From contig NZ_JAKGCU010000016.1 of assembly GCF_021556435.1 (NCBI RefSeq), positions 55,216 through 119,215 on the forward strand: 64,000 bases of DNA, written 5' to 3'. This DNA is from Gordonia tangerina (GTDB taxonomy: Bacteria > Actinomycetota > Actinomycetes > Mycobacteriales > Mycobacteriaceae). This document shows positions 54,005 to 62,668 of this stretch, one piece after another. The translations under genes and the position numbers were made by a program. Each line of letters starts with the position of its first letter. Within the stretch, counting starts at the first letter, position 1. A model generated the notes under the pieces. The model was not told where the DNA came from and did not search any database. It saw only the letters and a program-made list of their open reading frames with translations.

Positions 54005-55060
54005 TCAAGCCCGCGAGATGATCACCTTCAACGCATGCTCGTCGGCCGCGTTCGAAAAGGTCTCGTAGGCAGCATCGATCTCATCGAAGGTGAATCGGTG
54101 GGTGATGAACTTCTCCGGTTGGATCTCGCCCCGTTGGATCCGCTCGAGCAATTCGGGAGCGGTGGTGGCGTTCACCAGCCCGGTGGTGATGGTCAAGTTG
54201 TTGATCCAATCGCGTTCGATGGGAAAGTTCACGCTCTCACCGTGGACGCCGACGTTGGCCACGTGACCGCCCGGCCGGACGCTGTCGAGCGCCAGAGTGA
54301 AGGTGGCCGGTATCCCGACAGCCTCGATCGACACGTCGACGCCGAGTCCATCGCGACTGAGTTCCTTGAGCTTGGCTACGACGTCGTCTCCCGCATTGAC
54401 GTCGATGGTGTCGGTGGCTCCGAAGTCCCTGGACTGTTCCAGCCGAAACTTGTTGCCGTCCACCGCGATGACTTTGGACGCACCTTGGGCCGATGCCGTC
54501 ATTACCGCAGCCAGACCCACCGGTCCGACACCGACCACGGCGACCACATCACCCTTCTTGACCGCGCCGTAGAGAACACCGATCTCGAATCCGGTCGGCA
54601 GGATGTCGCTGAGCATCGTCCCCTGTTCTGCGGAGACGCCATCCGGAAGCGGGATGAGTCCGTTGTCGGCAAAGGGGACTCGGACGTACTCGGCTTGCGT
54701 TCCGTCGATCAGATGGCCGAAGATCCAGCCGATCCCGCCGACCGTCTGACAGTGCGAGGTCATCCCGGAACGGCAGTACTCACAGGTCCCACATTTGGTG
54801 ACGCACGAGATGATCACCCGATCTCCGACCTTGACCTTGCTGCAGTCAGGACCGACCTCGGTGACCACGCCGACGCCCTCATGGCCCAGGACACGTCCAG
54901 CGGTGACCGCGGGGACATCGCCTTTGAGAATGTGCAGATCGGTACCGCAGATCGTGGTGGTCTCCATGCGTACGACGGCGTCGGTCGGGTCGATCACCGT
55001 CGGGTCCGGAACGCCTTCCCAGGCTTTCTGCCCAGGGCCGTGATACACGAGCGCCTTCAT
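54005..55060 (-). CDS. Zinc-dependent alcohol dehydrogenase (MDR family)
   Basis: This 351-residue MDR enzyme has catalytic zinc ligands C38, H60 and E61 (ICGTDLH, GHEGVGVV) and structural cysteines C90, C93, C96 and C104. A Rossmann segment VGVGPVGLAAV near 172 binds NAD(P). The motif set is close to secondary-alcohol (isopropanol/butanediol-like) dehydrogenases. ATG 55060 has GGAGGA 7 nt upstream. The gene stands alone between the HNH gene and a TetR gene. Substrate unknown. Confidence 0.9.
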   Translation of the reverse strand: MKALVYHGPGQKAWEGVPDPTVIDPTDAVVRMETTTICGTDLHILKGDVPAVTAGRVLGHEGVGVVTEVGPDCSKVKVGDRVIISCVTKCGTCEYCRSGMTSHCQTVGGIGWIFGHLIDGTQAEYVRVPFADNGLIPLPDGVSAEQGTMLSDILPTGFEIGVLYGAVKKGDVVAVVGVGPVGLAAVMTASAQGASKVIAVDGNKFRLEQSRDFGATDTIDVNAGDDVVAKLKELSRDGLGVDVSIEAVGIPATFTLALDSVRPGGHVANVGVHGESVNFPIERDWINNLTITTGLVNATTAPELLERIQRGEIQPEKFITHRFTFDEIDAAYETFSNAADEHALKVIISRA

Positions 55061-55237
55061 GTCGGGGTCCTCCGTCGTGGTCGAGGCGCGCAATAGTGCA
55101 CGCAGTCCCACGATTGCGCTCGGATCCGGAAGCCGCACGGGATTCGCGCTGTCGTCTCATATTGCGACGGTTGCAGGGTCCCGGCCGTTCGCCGAACAGC
55201 AAGCCCGACCTGGCCCACGCACACCACGAGACGACCG

Positions 55238-55852
55238 CTACGCCAACAACGCCGACCATGCCATCGTCGTCAGCACCGATCGCAGATCGTCGGCCCCGAA
55301 TGCCGGCAACCGCGGCGATGAGTTCAGCAGCCCGAACGTCGCGTGGACTCGTACCCGCGCCTCCGCCCGGGTCAGATCCACGCCACGTTCGCCGGCGAGC
55401 GCGAGCAGCACGTCCACCCACTGTTCGACGTAGCGACGTTGCAGTGACCGCACCTGGTGGTTCGCGGAGTCGGTCATCGATGTGAGATCTCGGTCCTGCA
55501 CGGTGATCAGGTCCGGTTTGGTCACCAAGACGTCGATGTGGAAACCGATCAGGTCACGCAGCGTCTGGCCCGGTTCGGCGGCGCGGCCCACCACCTCCAC
55601 ACCCCCGTCGTGCAACCGCTGGCTGATGTCCACCAACATCTGATCGAGCAGGTCGGTCTTCGACGAGAAGTGCCGATACATGGCCGGGCCGCTGACACCC
55701 ACGGCGCGTCCGATGTCCTCGAGGGTGACGCCGGCGAAACCGCGCTCGGCCATCAGCCGGGCCGCGGCCTCGAGGAGCTCGGCGCGGCGCGCGGCCTTCG
55801 CCTGACCTCGGCGCGTACGCGGAGGCTGCTCGGACGACGGGGACGTGGTCAT
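55238..55852 (-). CDS. TetR-family transcriptional regulator
   Basis: This 204-residue regulator has the HTH GVTLEDIGRAVGVSGPAMYRHFSSKTDLL and a C-terminal domain of the KstR2/AcrR-like group. Start ATG 55852 is the first codon giving the basic lead MTTSPSSEQPPRTRRGQAK; the longer frame overlaps the nitroreductase gene. It lies 46 bp downstream of the nitroreductase gene in the same direction, so it may belong to that operon or control it. Ligand unknown. Confidence 0.87.
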   Translation of the reverse strand: MTTSPSSEQPPRTRRGQAKAARRAELLEAAARLMAERGFAGVTLEDIGRAVGVSGPAMYRHFSSKTDLLDQMLVDISQRLHDGGVEVVGRAAEPGQTLRDLIGFHIDVLVTKPDLITVQDRDLTSMTDSANHQVRSLQRRYVEQWVDVLLALAGERGVDLTRAEARVRVHATFGLLNSSPRLPAFGADDLRSVLTTMAWSALLA

Positions 55853-55898
55853 GGTGACATCGGACTCTACCGCGCCCGAACTCACCGCGACCGTCCGC

Positions 55899-56519
55899 TC
55901 ACCACCCGTTGATGTGCAGGATGTCGTCGAGCGGTTTCCGGCCGGCCGGTTTGAAGTCGGTGCCGGTGTAATAGGCGACCGGAAGCAGCACACCCTGGTG
56001 GATGTTCGCCGGTATACCCAGGATCTCGGCGACCTCTTTTTCGTAGACCAGGTGCAACGTGGTCCACGCCGAACCCAATCCGCGGGCACGCAACGCCAGC
56101 TGCAGACTCCACGCGCCCGGCAGCAACGACCCCCACAGGCCCGCCTGGTTGCCCTCGGGCAGCTCTCCTCCGCTGTAGATGGCGCCGATGACCAGAACCG
56201 GCACCTGCGCCATGGTGTCGGCGAGGTACTGGGCGCTCGACGCCACGCGGCGAGCGGTGTCGTCGCGGCGGGATTGGTTGGCGGAGTATGCGGCGAACGA
56301 CTTCGCGTACAGGTCGGCGACCTTCTGCTTGAGCTCCGGATCGGTCAAGACGATCCAATGCCAGGTCTGACTGTTGCTGCCGGTTGGCGCCTGCAGCGCC
56401 ACCTCCAGAGCCTCCTTGACGACTTCCAACGGTACCGGCCGCGCAAGGTCGAGACGTTTGCGCACCGACCGGGTGGTGGTGAGCAGCTCGTCGGGATTCA
56501 GGGGTAGCAGGTCGGTCAT
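55899..56519 (-). CDS. Nitroreductase-family flavoprotein
   Basis: This 206-residue protein has the nitroreductase signature (TTRSVRKRLDLARPVP, EALEVALQAPTGSNSQTWHW) and the C-terminal VLLPVAYYTGTDFKPAGRKPLDDI. It binds FMN and uses NAD(P)H to reduce nitro or quinone compounds, or acts on an unsaturated metabolite. ATG 56519 overlaps the Nudix stop by 4 bp, so the two are coupled. Substrate unknown. Confidence 0.88.
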   Translation of the reverse strand: MTDLLPLNPDELLTTTRSVRKRLDLARPVPLEVVKEALEVALQAPTGSNSQTWHWIVLTDPELKQKVADLYAKSFAAYSANQSRRDDTARRVASSAQYLADTMAQVPVLVIGAIYSGGELPEGNQAGLWGSLLPGAWSLQLALRARGLGSAWTTLHLVYEKEVAEILGIPANIHQGVLLPVAYYTGTDFKPAGRKPLDDILHINGW

Positions 56520-56938
56520 GTCGTCCTCTCCGTTGCGGCTGTGCGCATCAAACCATGTCGTTCGAGGTGCTCGATCAGTCCGGCGGTCAGCGGTAGCTCG
56601 CCGAGTTCGGCCACCGACACCCATCGTGCATCGGCCGCGTCGTCGCCGGCCTGCAACGTGCCCGCACGCACCTCGGCGACGAAGTCGTGCACCTCGAACA
56701 CCACATCGTCGTCGGCGGGAATGTCGACCACCCAGGCCTTCTCGCCGACGTCGACGCGCAGGCCGGTCTCCTCGGCCACCTCGCGGGTGACGGCCGCGGA
56801 TAGGGTCTCTCCGGGTTCCAGCTTGCCGCCCGGAACTGTCCACCGCCCAGCCTGCGGCGGGTGTCGCCGTTGCACCAGCAGCAACCGATCGTCGGCGTCC
56901 CAGACGATGGCGCCGACACCGACGATCCGGCGGGTCAC
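56516..56938 (-). CDS. Nudix hydrolase (MutT-like)
   Basis: This 140-residue protein has a complete Nudix box at 38-60 (G-x5-E-x7-REVAEETGL pattern) and hydrolyses a nucleoside diphosphate derivative. GTG 56938 overlaps the AccD3-like stop by 4 bp (GTGA), which fixes the start; the longer frame is the antiframe of the AccD3-like gene. It could clean oxidised nucleotides or serve the neighbouring carboxylase/nitroreductase genes, but no evidence decides. Confidence 0.88.
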   Translation of the reverse strand: MTRRIVGVGAIVWDADDRLLLVQRRHPPQAGRWTVPGGKLEPGETLSAAVTREVAEETGLRVDVGEKAWVVDIPADDDVVFEVHDFVAEVRAGTLQAGDDAADARWVSVAELGELPLTAGLIEHLERHGLMRTAATERTT

Positions 56939-58365
56939 CAGTCTGCTCCGGGTGTGCGGGTGCGCCGTCGCATCGACGGACGCGTGCGGGTGGCCAGCGC
57001 TTCGGCGACGACGCTTCGTAGTGCTCGGACACCGCTGTCGGCAGTGACGTCGACGATCCGATCGACGGTGCCGTTCGCAGACAATGCGGCAGCGGCGATG
57101 CCTTGGTGATCCGCGAGCTCGGCGGCGTGCACGGTGTCGTGGTGGACGATGACGCTCGCACCCTCGGGGGGTAGTGGCGACAGCCACGCGTCCGCGGCGG
57201 CTATCCGCGTATCCGCGGGGAACAACGCGAGGGCGGCCCCACCCGCTCCCTGCCCGAGCAGCACCGACACGGTCGGCACCGTGAGCTGCACCAATTCAGA
57301 TGTGCAACGGGCGATCTCACCGGACAGTCCGCCTTGTTCCGCGTCAACCGACAACTCTGCGCCCGGGGTGTCGATGATCGTCACCACCGGCAACCGCAGA
57401 TCAGCGGCCATCGCCATGCCGCGGCGAGCGACGCGCAGATCGGCCGGCCCGATGAGTTGCCCGGCCGCCTGACGCACCCGATCCTGCCCGACGACAACCG
57501 CTGTCCGACCGCCGAATCGACTCAGCGCCAGCCAGATCGGAGCATCACCGCGGAGCACCACCGAATGGTCGGGATCGAGGACCTCGGCGAGCCCGGGCCG
57601 TCCCGGCGACCGGGTGGCTACCACCGCAGACCAGGCGTCGGACATCGGCGGGTCGTCGGGCAGCGCGGACACGGGCTCGACGGCGACGGGTGCGAGCAGC
57701 GCCAGTAGCCGTCCCGCATGGCTGCCGAGCCTGTCCAATCCGAACACGGCGTCCACGAGTCCGTGTGCGAGAAGATTCTCCGACGTTTGCACCTCGGCCG
57801 GAAACGGCTCACCGTAGAGCCCCTCGTACACGCGCGGGCCCAGAAAGCCCACCAGCGCCGACGGCTGGGCCCACGTGATGTGGCCGAGCGAACCCCAGGA
57901 GGCGAACACACCTCCGGTCGTCGGATGACGTAGATACACCAGATAGGCGAGCCCGGCGGCCCTGTGCGCGTTGACCGCACCGGTGATCGCCACCATCTGC
58001 AGAAAGGCCGGGGTACCCTCCTGCATCCGGGTGCCGCCCGACGACGGCAGCGCGAGCACCGCAATCCGTTCCCGGGTCGCCCGTTCGACGGCAGCCACCA
58101 CGCGCTGTCCCGCGGCCCGACCGATCGACCCGCCGAGGAATCCGAACTCGCTGATCACCATCGCCACGCGATGTCCGCCGATCAGACCGCAGCCGGTGAC
58201 AACCGATTCGTCGACACCGGTTCGGTCCCGCGCGCGGTCACGTGCGGCTCCGTAGTCGGATTCGTCCGACCCCGGATCGGCTGGTCCGTCCCAGGACTGC
58301 CAGGTGCCCCGGTCGACAACGAGGTCGACCACTGTGCGGGTATCGACGCGGCGTTGGTCGGTCAC
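56935..58365 (-). CDS. Acyl-CoA carboxylase carboxyltransferase (AccD3-like)
   Basis: This 476-residue protein has carboxyltransferase halves with SEFGFLGGSIGRAAGQR and ALPSSGGTRMQEGTPAF in the N half and VTIIDTPGAELSVDAEQGGL, VLLGQGAGGAALALFPAD in the C half. It is close in layout to Rv0904c (AccD3), which joins AccD/AccA-like domains in one chain. No zinc-finger cysteines of E. coli AccD are visible. GTG 58365 is used. It heads a coupled run with Nudix and nitroreductase genes; the matching biotinylated subunit must come from elsewhere (AccA1 or AccA3). Substrate unknown. Confidence 0.86.
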   Translation of the reverse strand: MTDQRRVDTRTVVDLVVDRGTWQSWDGPADPGSDESDYGAARDRARDRTGVDESVVTGCGLIGGHRVAMVISEFGFLGGSIGRAAGQRVVAAVERATRERIAVLALPSSGGTRMQEGTPAFLQMVAITGAVNAHRAAGLAYLVYLRHPTTGGVFASWGSLGHITWAQPSALVGFLGPRVYEGLYGEPFPAEVQTSENLLAHGLVDAVFGLDRLGSHAGRLLALLAPVAVEPVSALPDDPPMSDAWSAVVATRSPGRPGLAEVLDPDHSVVLRGDAPIWLALSRFGGRTAVVVGQDRVRQAAGQLIGPADLRVARRGMAMAADLRLPVVTIIDTPGAELSVDAEQGGLSGEIARCTSELVQLTVPTVSVLLGQGAGGAALALFPADTRIAAADAWLSPLPPEGASVIVHHDTVHAAELADHQGIAAAALSANGTVDRIVDVTADSGVRALRSVVAEALATRTRPSMRRRTRTPGADW

Positions 58366-58454
58366 GATTCCACCCTACGGGCGCGTCGACCGATGAACTC
58401 CCGCATCCCCCTCGGTCATACTGCATGCACCTACCCCCGAGCAGGAGAAACACC

Positions 58455-58931
58455 ATGGGCGAGTACACCGTGACCCGGAACACGACGATCGCGGCGCTGC
58501 CAGATCGGATCTACCCGCTCCTCGTCGATCTGCATGAGTGGCAACGGTGGTCACCGTGGGAGGACCTCGATCCCGATTTGCACCGCGACTATTCAGGCGC
58601 CGACAGCGGAGTCGGTGCGAAGTATGCATGGTCGGGAAACCGCAAGGCGGGCAAAGGCACCATGGAGGTCATCGAGGTCACCGAACCCACGCGAGTGGCC
58701 GTGGCGGTGGCGTTCGAGAAGCCCATGTCATCGACCAGCACCAGCGTGTTCACTATGGCACCCCGGGGCGCCCAAACCGAGGTGACGTGGACAATGACCG
58801 GCCCGCACTCGATGTTCTCGCGCATCGCCGCACCGCTGGGACTGTTCGACCGGATGATCGGCAAGGATTTCGAGAAGGGGCTGGCCGCCTTGAAGTCCGT
58901 GGCCGAGGTGTCGGGCGGTCAGCGCGAATAG
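58455..58931 (+). CDS. SRPBCC (polyketide cyclase/START-like) protein
   Basis: This 158-residue protein has a START-like fold (VTRNTTIAALPDRIYPLLVDL, WSPWEDLDPDLHRDY, EVTWTMTGPHSMFSRIAAPLG). It probably binds a hydrophobic ligand in a central cavity. AGGAG lies 7 nt before the ATG. Its 3' end overlaps the convergent RDD gene by 13 bp. Function unknown. Confidence 0.86.
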   Translation: MGEYTVTRNTTIAALPDRIYPLLVDLHEWQRWSPWEDLDPDLHRDYSGADSGVGAKYAWSGNRKAGKGTMEVIEVTEPTRVAVAVAFEKPMSSTSTSVFTMAPRGAQTEVTWTMTGPHSMFSRIAAPLGLFDRMIGKDFEKGLAALKSVAEVSGGQRE

Positions 58932-59395
58932 ACCACGCGGGTGCGCAGAACCATGTCGGCCACCGATCGCCGCTCCGGATGCACTGCCACCCAGGCCAAT
59001 CCGACGGCGAAGAACACGCATAGAAAGGCCCGCAGCAGCGCGGTGACCGGGCGCATGCGTCCCCCCTTACGCCCGACCACACGCAGACCCATCGCCACAC
59101 ACCCGAGAGTGCGTCCCGACACCGCCCAACACAGCGCCAGATAGCCGACCGACACGACGATGAAGCCGGTTGCGGTGAAGACCGCATTCGGTTGCGGGAA
59201 CGCGAAATCGCGGATGCTGAACAGCAACCGCACCATGGCGTACCCGAGATAGGCGCTACTCAGAATCGCCAGCACCACCAGCAGATCCAACGTCGCAGCG
59301 ACACCTCGACTGACGATGCCGGCGCTCTTGGTGGTGTCGTGGATCGCAGGCATGTGCGTGTGCCGAAGCGGTCCGACCCGATCGGTGTCACTCAT
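58919..59395 (-). CDS. RDD-family membrane protein
   Basis: This 158-residue protein has the RDD family pattern: an arginine/aspartate pair in the first helix (GVAATLDLLVVLAIL), three hydrophobic helices and a late basic motif ERRSVADMVLRTRVV. Function is unknown; some RDD proteins act in ion transport. Its ATG overlaps the upstream acidic-repeat gene stop by 8 bp, so the two form an operon. Confidence 0.85.
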   Translation of the reverse strand: MSDTDRVGPLRHTHMPAIHDTTKSAGIVSRGVAATLDLLVVLAILSSAYLGYAMVRLLFSIRDFAFPQPNAVFTATGFIVVSVGYLALCWAVSGRTLGCVAMGLRVVGRKGGRMRPVTALLRAFLCVFFAVGLAWVAVHPERRSVADMVLRTRVVYSR

Positions 59396-60083
59396 CGGCG
59401 TGACTGCTCTGAGCTGCGTCGACGACGCGCCGCCGCAGGATGCGGCCCACCACGTTGGCGACCGCGTCGTCGGCGCGCTCGCTGGTGCTGCGCACGTCGG
59501 TCATCACATCCGCGGTCACCGACGTGGACGCCTCACGGATGATGTCGGGCAGATCGACACCGTCGATGATCTCATCGGCCAGCCCGATCATGTCCACCCG
59601 ACCGAGGATGGCTTCGATGTCGATCCGCGCTGCAATGGCGTCGATGTCGAGCGTGGCCGCGATGGCGTCAAGGTCCACCAGGGCGACGGCGCCGTTCAGA
59701 TCAAGGCGGTCACGGATCACGGCATCCAGGTCGACTCGATCCAGGATCGCCTCGATATCGAGGGCTGCGGCGACCTCGTTCAGGTCGACGTTGTCCCGAA
59801 CCAACCCGGTCAGATCCATCTCGGCGATGATCGCGGACACCACGGCGACCACGATCGCCTTGCCGCGGTCGATCACCTTCGGCGCGAGCGCAAGTACGCG
59901 TTCGCCTTCGGCCTCGAGGCGATCGAGGCCGCGGCGGCCGGCAGACCCGATGACCGGAAGACGAAGCGCCGTACGCACCGCAGACCTCGACAGCCGGGCG
60001 GACATCGCGACCGCGCGAGCACCGACTGCCGCCGCGCCGAGGGCGAGCACGACCTCCCGCGGCACCTCGTTGTCTTCACCCAC
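59388..60083 (-). CDS. Acidic repeat protein with LDxxAI/VDLDAV periodicity
   Basis: This protein of about 231 residues has an N-terminal Ala/Arg-rich segment that may be membrane-associated. Its middle region (about 80-190) repeats DLDAV, DIEAIL, DIDAIA and similar units every 8-9 residues. The repeats look like a regular solenoid or coiled surface. Similar repeat proteins appear beside RDD genes in actinobacteria, without assigned function. GTG 60083 is a provisional start because an upstream GTG (60122) lies in the sucCD terminator. Confidence 0.72.
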   Translation of the reverse strand: MGEDNEVPREVVLALGAAAVGARAVAMSARLSRSAVRTALRLPVIGSAGRRGLDRLEAEGERVLALAPKVIDRGKAIVVAVVSAIIAEMDLTGLVRDNVDLNEVAAALDIEAILDRVDLDAVIRDRLDLNGAVALVDLDAIAATLDIDAIAARIDIEAILGRVDMIGLADEIIDGVDLPDIIREASTSVTADVMTDVRSTSERADDAVANVVGRILRRRVVDAAQSSHADE

Positions 60084-60124
60084 GGATGAATCGTAGTCGC
60101 CCGCAGGGACAGCGCACTGCACAA

Positions 60125-60171
60125 AACGAGGTGGCCGTCATCCCCCGGACGGGGACAACGGCCACCTCGTT
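60125..60171 (-). terminator. Intrinsic terminator of sucCD
   Basis: On the minus strand AACGAGGTGGCCGT and ACGGCCACCTCGTT form a 14-bp stem (outer arms 60125-60138 and 60158-60171). A TTTT run follows, and the loop can fold further on TCCCC/GGGGA. It lies 16 bp past the sucD stop, a textbook rho-independent site. Confidence 0.88.
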
Positions 60172-60186
60172 GTCGAAAGCGTTACG

Positions 60187-61077
60187 TCACAGGCCCTGGT
60201 AGAGCTCCCGAGCCAGCTTGGCGGTCTCGCTCGGCGTCTTGCCGACCTTGACGCCGGCGGCCTCGAGGGCCTCCTTCTTGGCCTGCGCGGTGCCCGAACT
60301 GCCCGATACGATGGCGCCGGCGTGACCCATGGTCTTGCCCTCGGGCGCGGTGAAACCGGCAACGTAGCCGACGACCGGCTTGGAGACGTTGGCCTTGATG
60401 TAGTCGGCGGCGCGTTCTTCGGCATCGCCACCGATCTCACCGATCATCACAATGACCTTGGTGTCGGGGTCCTTCTCGAACGCCTCGATGGCGTCGATGT
60501 GGGTGGTGCCGATGACCGGGTCGCCGCCGATGCCGATGGCGGTGGAGAAGCCGATGTCACGCAGTTCGTACATCATCTGGTAGGTCAACGTGCCCGACTT
60601 GGACACCAGACCGATCGGGCCGGTGCCGGTGATGTTGTTCGGCGTGATGCCGACCAGCGATTCACCCGGCGTGATGATGCCCGGACAGTTGGGTCCGATG
60701 ATGCGGGTCTTGTTGCCCTTGGACTGGTTGTAGGCCCAGGCGTAGGCGCTGTCCTGCACCGGGATTCCCTCGGTGATGACCACGAGCAGCGGGATCTCGG
60801 CGTCGATGGCCTCGATGATGGCGTCCTTGGCGAACTTCGGCGGCACGAAGGCGATCGACGTGTCGGCGCCGGTCTCCTTCATGGCCTCCGACACCGAACC
60901 GAACACCGGCAGCTCCACGCCGCCGTCGTGGCTGACGGTGGTGCCGGCCTTGCGGGCGTTGACGCCGCCGACGATGTTGGTGCCGGCCTTGAGCATCAGC
61001 GCGGTGTGCTTGGTGCCCTCACCGCCGGTGATGCCCTGGACGATGACCTTGTTGTCTTTGTTCAGAAAGATGGACAT
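60187..61077 (-). CDS. sucD: Succinyl-CoA synthetase alpha subunit
   Basis: This 296-residue alpha subunit of the TCA-cycle enzyme has the CoA-binding start [36 protein letters not shown], and the phosphohistidine in TMGHAGAIV. It forms the alpha2beta2 or alpha-beta enzyme with SucC, making ATP or GTP from succinyl-CoA. ATG 61077 follows the sucC stop by 10 bp. A 14-bp intrinsic terminator follows. Confidence 0.97.
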   Translation of the reverse strand: MSIFLNKDNKVIVQGITGGEGTKHTALMLKAGTNIVGGVNARKAGTTVSHDGGVELPVFGSVSEAMKETGADTSIAFVPPKFAKDAIIEAIDAEIPLLVVITEGIPVQDSAYAWAYNQSKGNKTRIIGPNCPGIITPGESLVGITPNNITGTGPIGLVSKSGTLTYQMMYELRDIGFSTAIGIGGDPVIGTTHIDAIEAFEKDPDTKVIVMIGEIGGDAEERAADYIKANVSKPVVGYVAGFTAPEGKTMGHAGAIVSGSSGTAQAKKEALEAAGVKVGKTPSETAKLARELYQGL

Positions 61078-61087
61078 TCTGCTGCTC

Positions 61088-62251
61088 CTACTTGCTCGCC
61101 AGTTCGGCGGCCTTGTCGGCGCCGGAGTCCATGGTCTCGGCCAGCGTCACCAGCGGGTGGTTCGCGTCGGCCAGGATCTTGCGGCCCTCTTCGACCTTGT
61201 TGCCGTCCAGGCGGACGACCAGAGGCTTGTTCGCCTCGTCGCCGAGCTTGTTCAGTGCGCCGACGATGCCGTTGGCGACCGCGTCGCACGCGGTGATGCC
61301 GCCGAAGACGTTCACGAAGACGCTCTTGACCTGCTCGTCTCCCAGGATGACGTCGAGGCCCGCAGCCATCACCTCGGCCGAGGCGCCGCCGCCGATGTCG
61401 AGGAAGTTGGCGGGCTTGACACCCTGGTGAGCCTCACCGGCATAGGCGACGACGTCGAGGGTCGACATGACCAGACCCGCGCCGTTGCCGATGATGCCGA
61501 CCTGGCCGTCGAGCTTGACGTAGTTGAGATCGTTCTCCTTGGCCTTGAGCTCGAGCGGGTCGGTGGCCTCTTTGTCCTCGAACGCTTCGTGGTCGGGCTG
61601 ACGGAAGTCGGCGTTGGCGTCGAGGGTGACCTTGCCGTCCAGAGCGAGGATCTGGTCGTCGGGGGTGCGGACCAGTGGGTTGACCTCGACCAGGAGAGCG
61701 TCCTCGTTGATGAAGACCTCCCACAGCTTCTGGATGGTGACCGCTGCGGCGTCGAGCACCTCGGCGGGCAGTTTGCCGGCCTCGGCGATGCTGCGCGCGA
61801 ACGCGAGGTCGACGCCCTTGACGGCGTCGACGGGGATGCGGGCGAGGGCGTCGGGGTTCTCCTCGGCGGTGACCTCGATCTCGACGCCACCCTCCACCGA
61901 GCACATGGCCAGGTAGGTGCGGTTGGTGCGGTCGAGCAGGAAGGAGATGTAGTATTCCTCGGCGATGTCACTCGCCTCTGCGACCAGCAGCTTCTTGACG
62001 ACGTGGCCCTTGATGTCGAGGCCAAGGATCGACTCGGCGTTCGCGACGGCTTCGTCGACGTCCTTGGAGTACTTCACGCCGCCGGCCTTGCCACGGCCAC
62101 CGACCTTGACCTGGGCCTTGACCATCACCGGCTTGCCGATTTCCTCGGCAATCTCACGTGCCCCGGCGACCGTGTCGGTAACGCGGCCGGCCGAGGTGGG
62201 CACCTCGTGCTTGGCGAAAAGTTCCTTCGCCTGGTATTCGAAGAGATCCAT
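61088..62251 (-). CDS. sucC: Succinyl-CoA synthetase beta subunit
   Basis: This 387-residue beta subunit has the ATP-grasp domain ([19 protein letters not shown] at the start, [11 protein letters not shown], and LVEVNPLV) and the CoA-ligase C-terminal part ([14 protein letters not shown]). It pairs with sucD in one transcript. The order M23-peptidase gene, sucC, sucD matches Rv0950c-Rv0952. A CRP/GlxR site is in the shared divergent region. Confidence 0.97.
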   Translation of the reverse strand: MDLFEYQAKELFAKHEVPTSAGRVTDTVAGAREIAEEIGKPVMVKAQVKVGGRGKAGGVKYSKDVDEAVANAESILGLDIKGHVVKKLLVAEASDIAEEYYISFLLDRTNRTYLAMCSVEGGVEIEVTAEENPDALARIPVDAVKGVDLAFARSIAEAGKLPAEVLDAAAVTIQKLWEVFINEDALLVEVNPLVRTPDDQILALDGKVTLDANADFRQPDHEAFEDKEATDPLELKAKENDLNYVKLDGQVGIIGNGAGLVMSTLDVVAYAGEAHQGVKPANFLDIGGGASAEVMAAGLDVILGDEQVKSVFVNVFGGITACDAVANGIVGALNKLGDEANKPLVVRLDGNKVEEGRKILADANHPLVTLAETMDSGADKAAELASK

Positions 62252-62668
62252 TCAGCTCACCATCTCGTAGATTTGTCCGCAGAAGGATGTAACACCGCAG
62301 GGGTGTTGTGCGGGCCATATCGGACTCTAAACCTGCCGCGTATGGGCTTTGTCGGCGCACCCACCGCTTGTGCGACAGATCACTCGGTCGGTCGGCGATC
62401 CGGCACCCTCATGACCCCTGCACCGACCTCGCCGCGAGGCCTGTGCTCTGATAGGTCGTCCGCCGATGGACCGACAGTGGGTACACGATGGCGAAGTCTG
62501 CCTTCGCGACACCTGAGCGCGCAGGGTTTTGTTGTGACCCGCCTCACAGAACACGGGGTTTTGGGCCCACACCGTTGGACTTGCCGCAATCATTTCGTTA
62601 CCGTCGGCTGGCAGATCACAAAAGGATTACAGGCGGTAACGGGTAGTCCTCGCTAACAGAGAGATGAG
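62252..62668. other. 417-bp divergent region between sucC and the M23 peptidase gene
   Basis: No credible gene lies here. Visible structures are AACACC-N5-GGTGTT (62291-62307) near the sucC side, a perfect CRP/GlxR motif (62532-62547), and inverted CGTTACCG (62596-62603) and CGGTAACG (62634-62641) arms before the peptidase gene. The region should hold promoters for both genes. I looked for a riboswitch-like leader because cell-wall hydrolase genes of actinobacteria often have a c-di-AMP riboswitch, but found no convincing match. Confidence 0.55.
62532..62547. promoter_or_regulatory. Perfect CRP/GlxR motif between sucC and the M23 peptidase gene
   Basis: TGTGA-CCCGCC-TCACA matches the CRP/GlxR consensus TGTGA-N6-TCACA at every fixed base. 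It lies 121 bp upstream of the peptidase start and about 280 bp from the sucC start. CRP-type control of this divergent region is plausible since TCA genes and wall hydrolases are known targets in mycolata. Confidence 0.7.

Noticed and set aside
60773..62656. 627-codon open frame antisense to sucCD
   Set aside because: Covers two textbook genes and has low-complexity Val/Asp/Gly sequence.
62380..62668. c-di-AMP (ydaO) riboswitch before the M23 peptidase
   Set aside because: The gene type is a common target, but I could not find the conserved core elements; only one long-range 8-bp pairing is clear.
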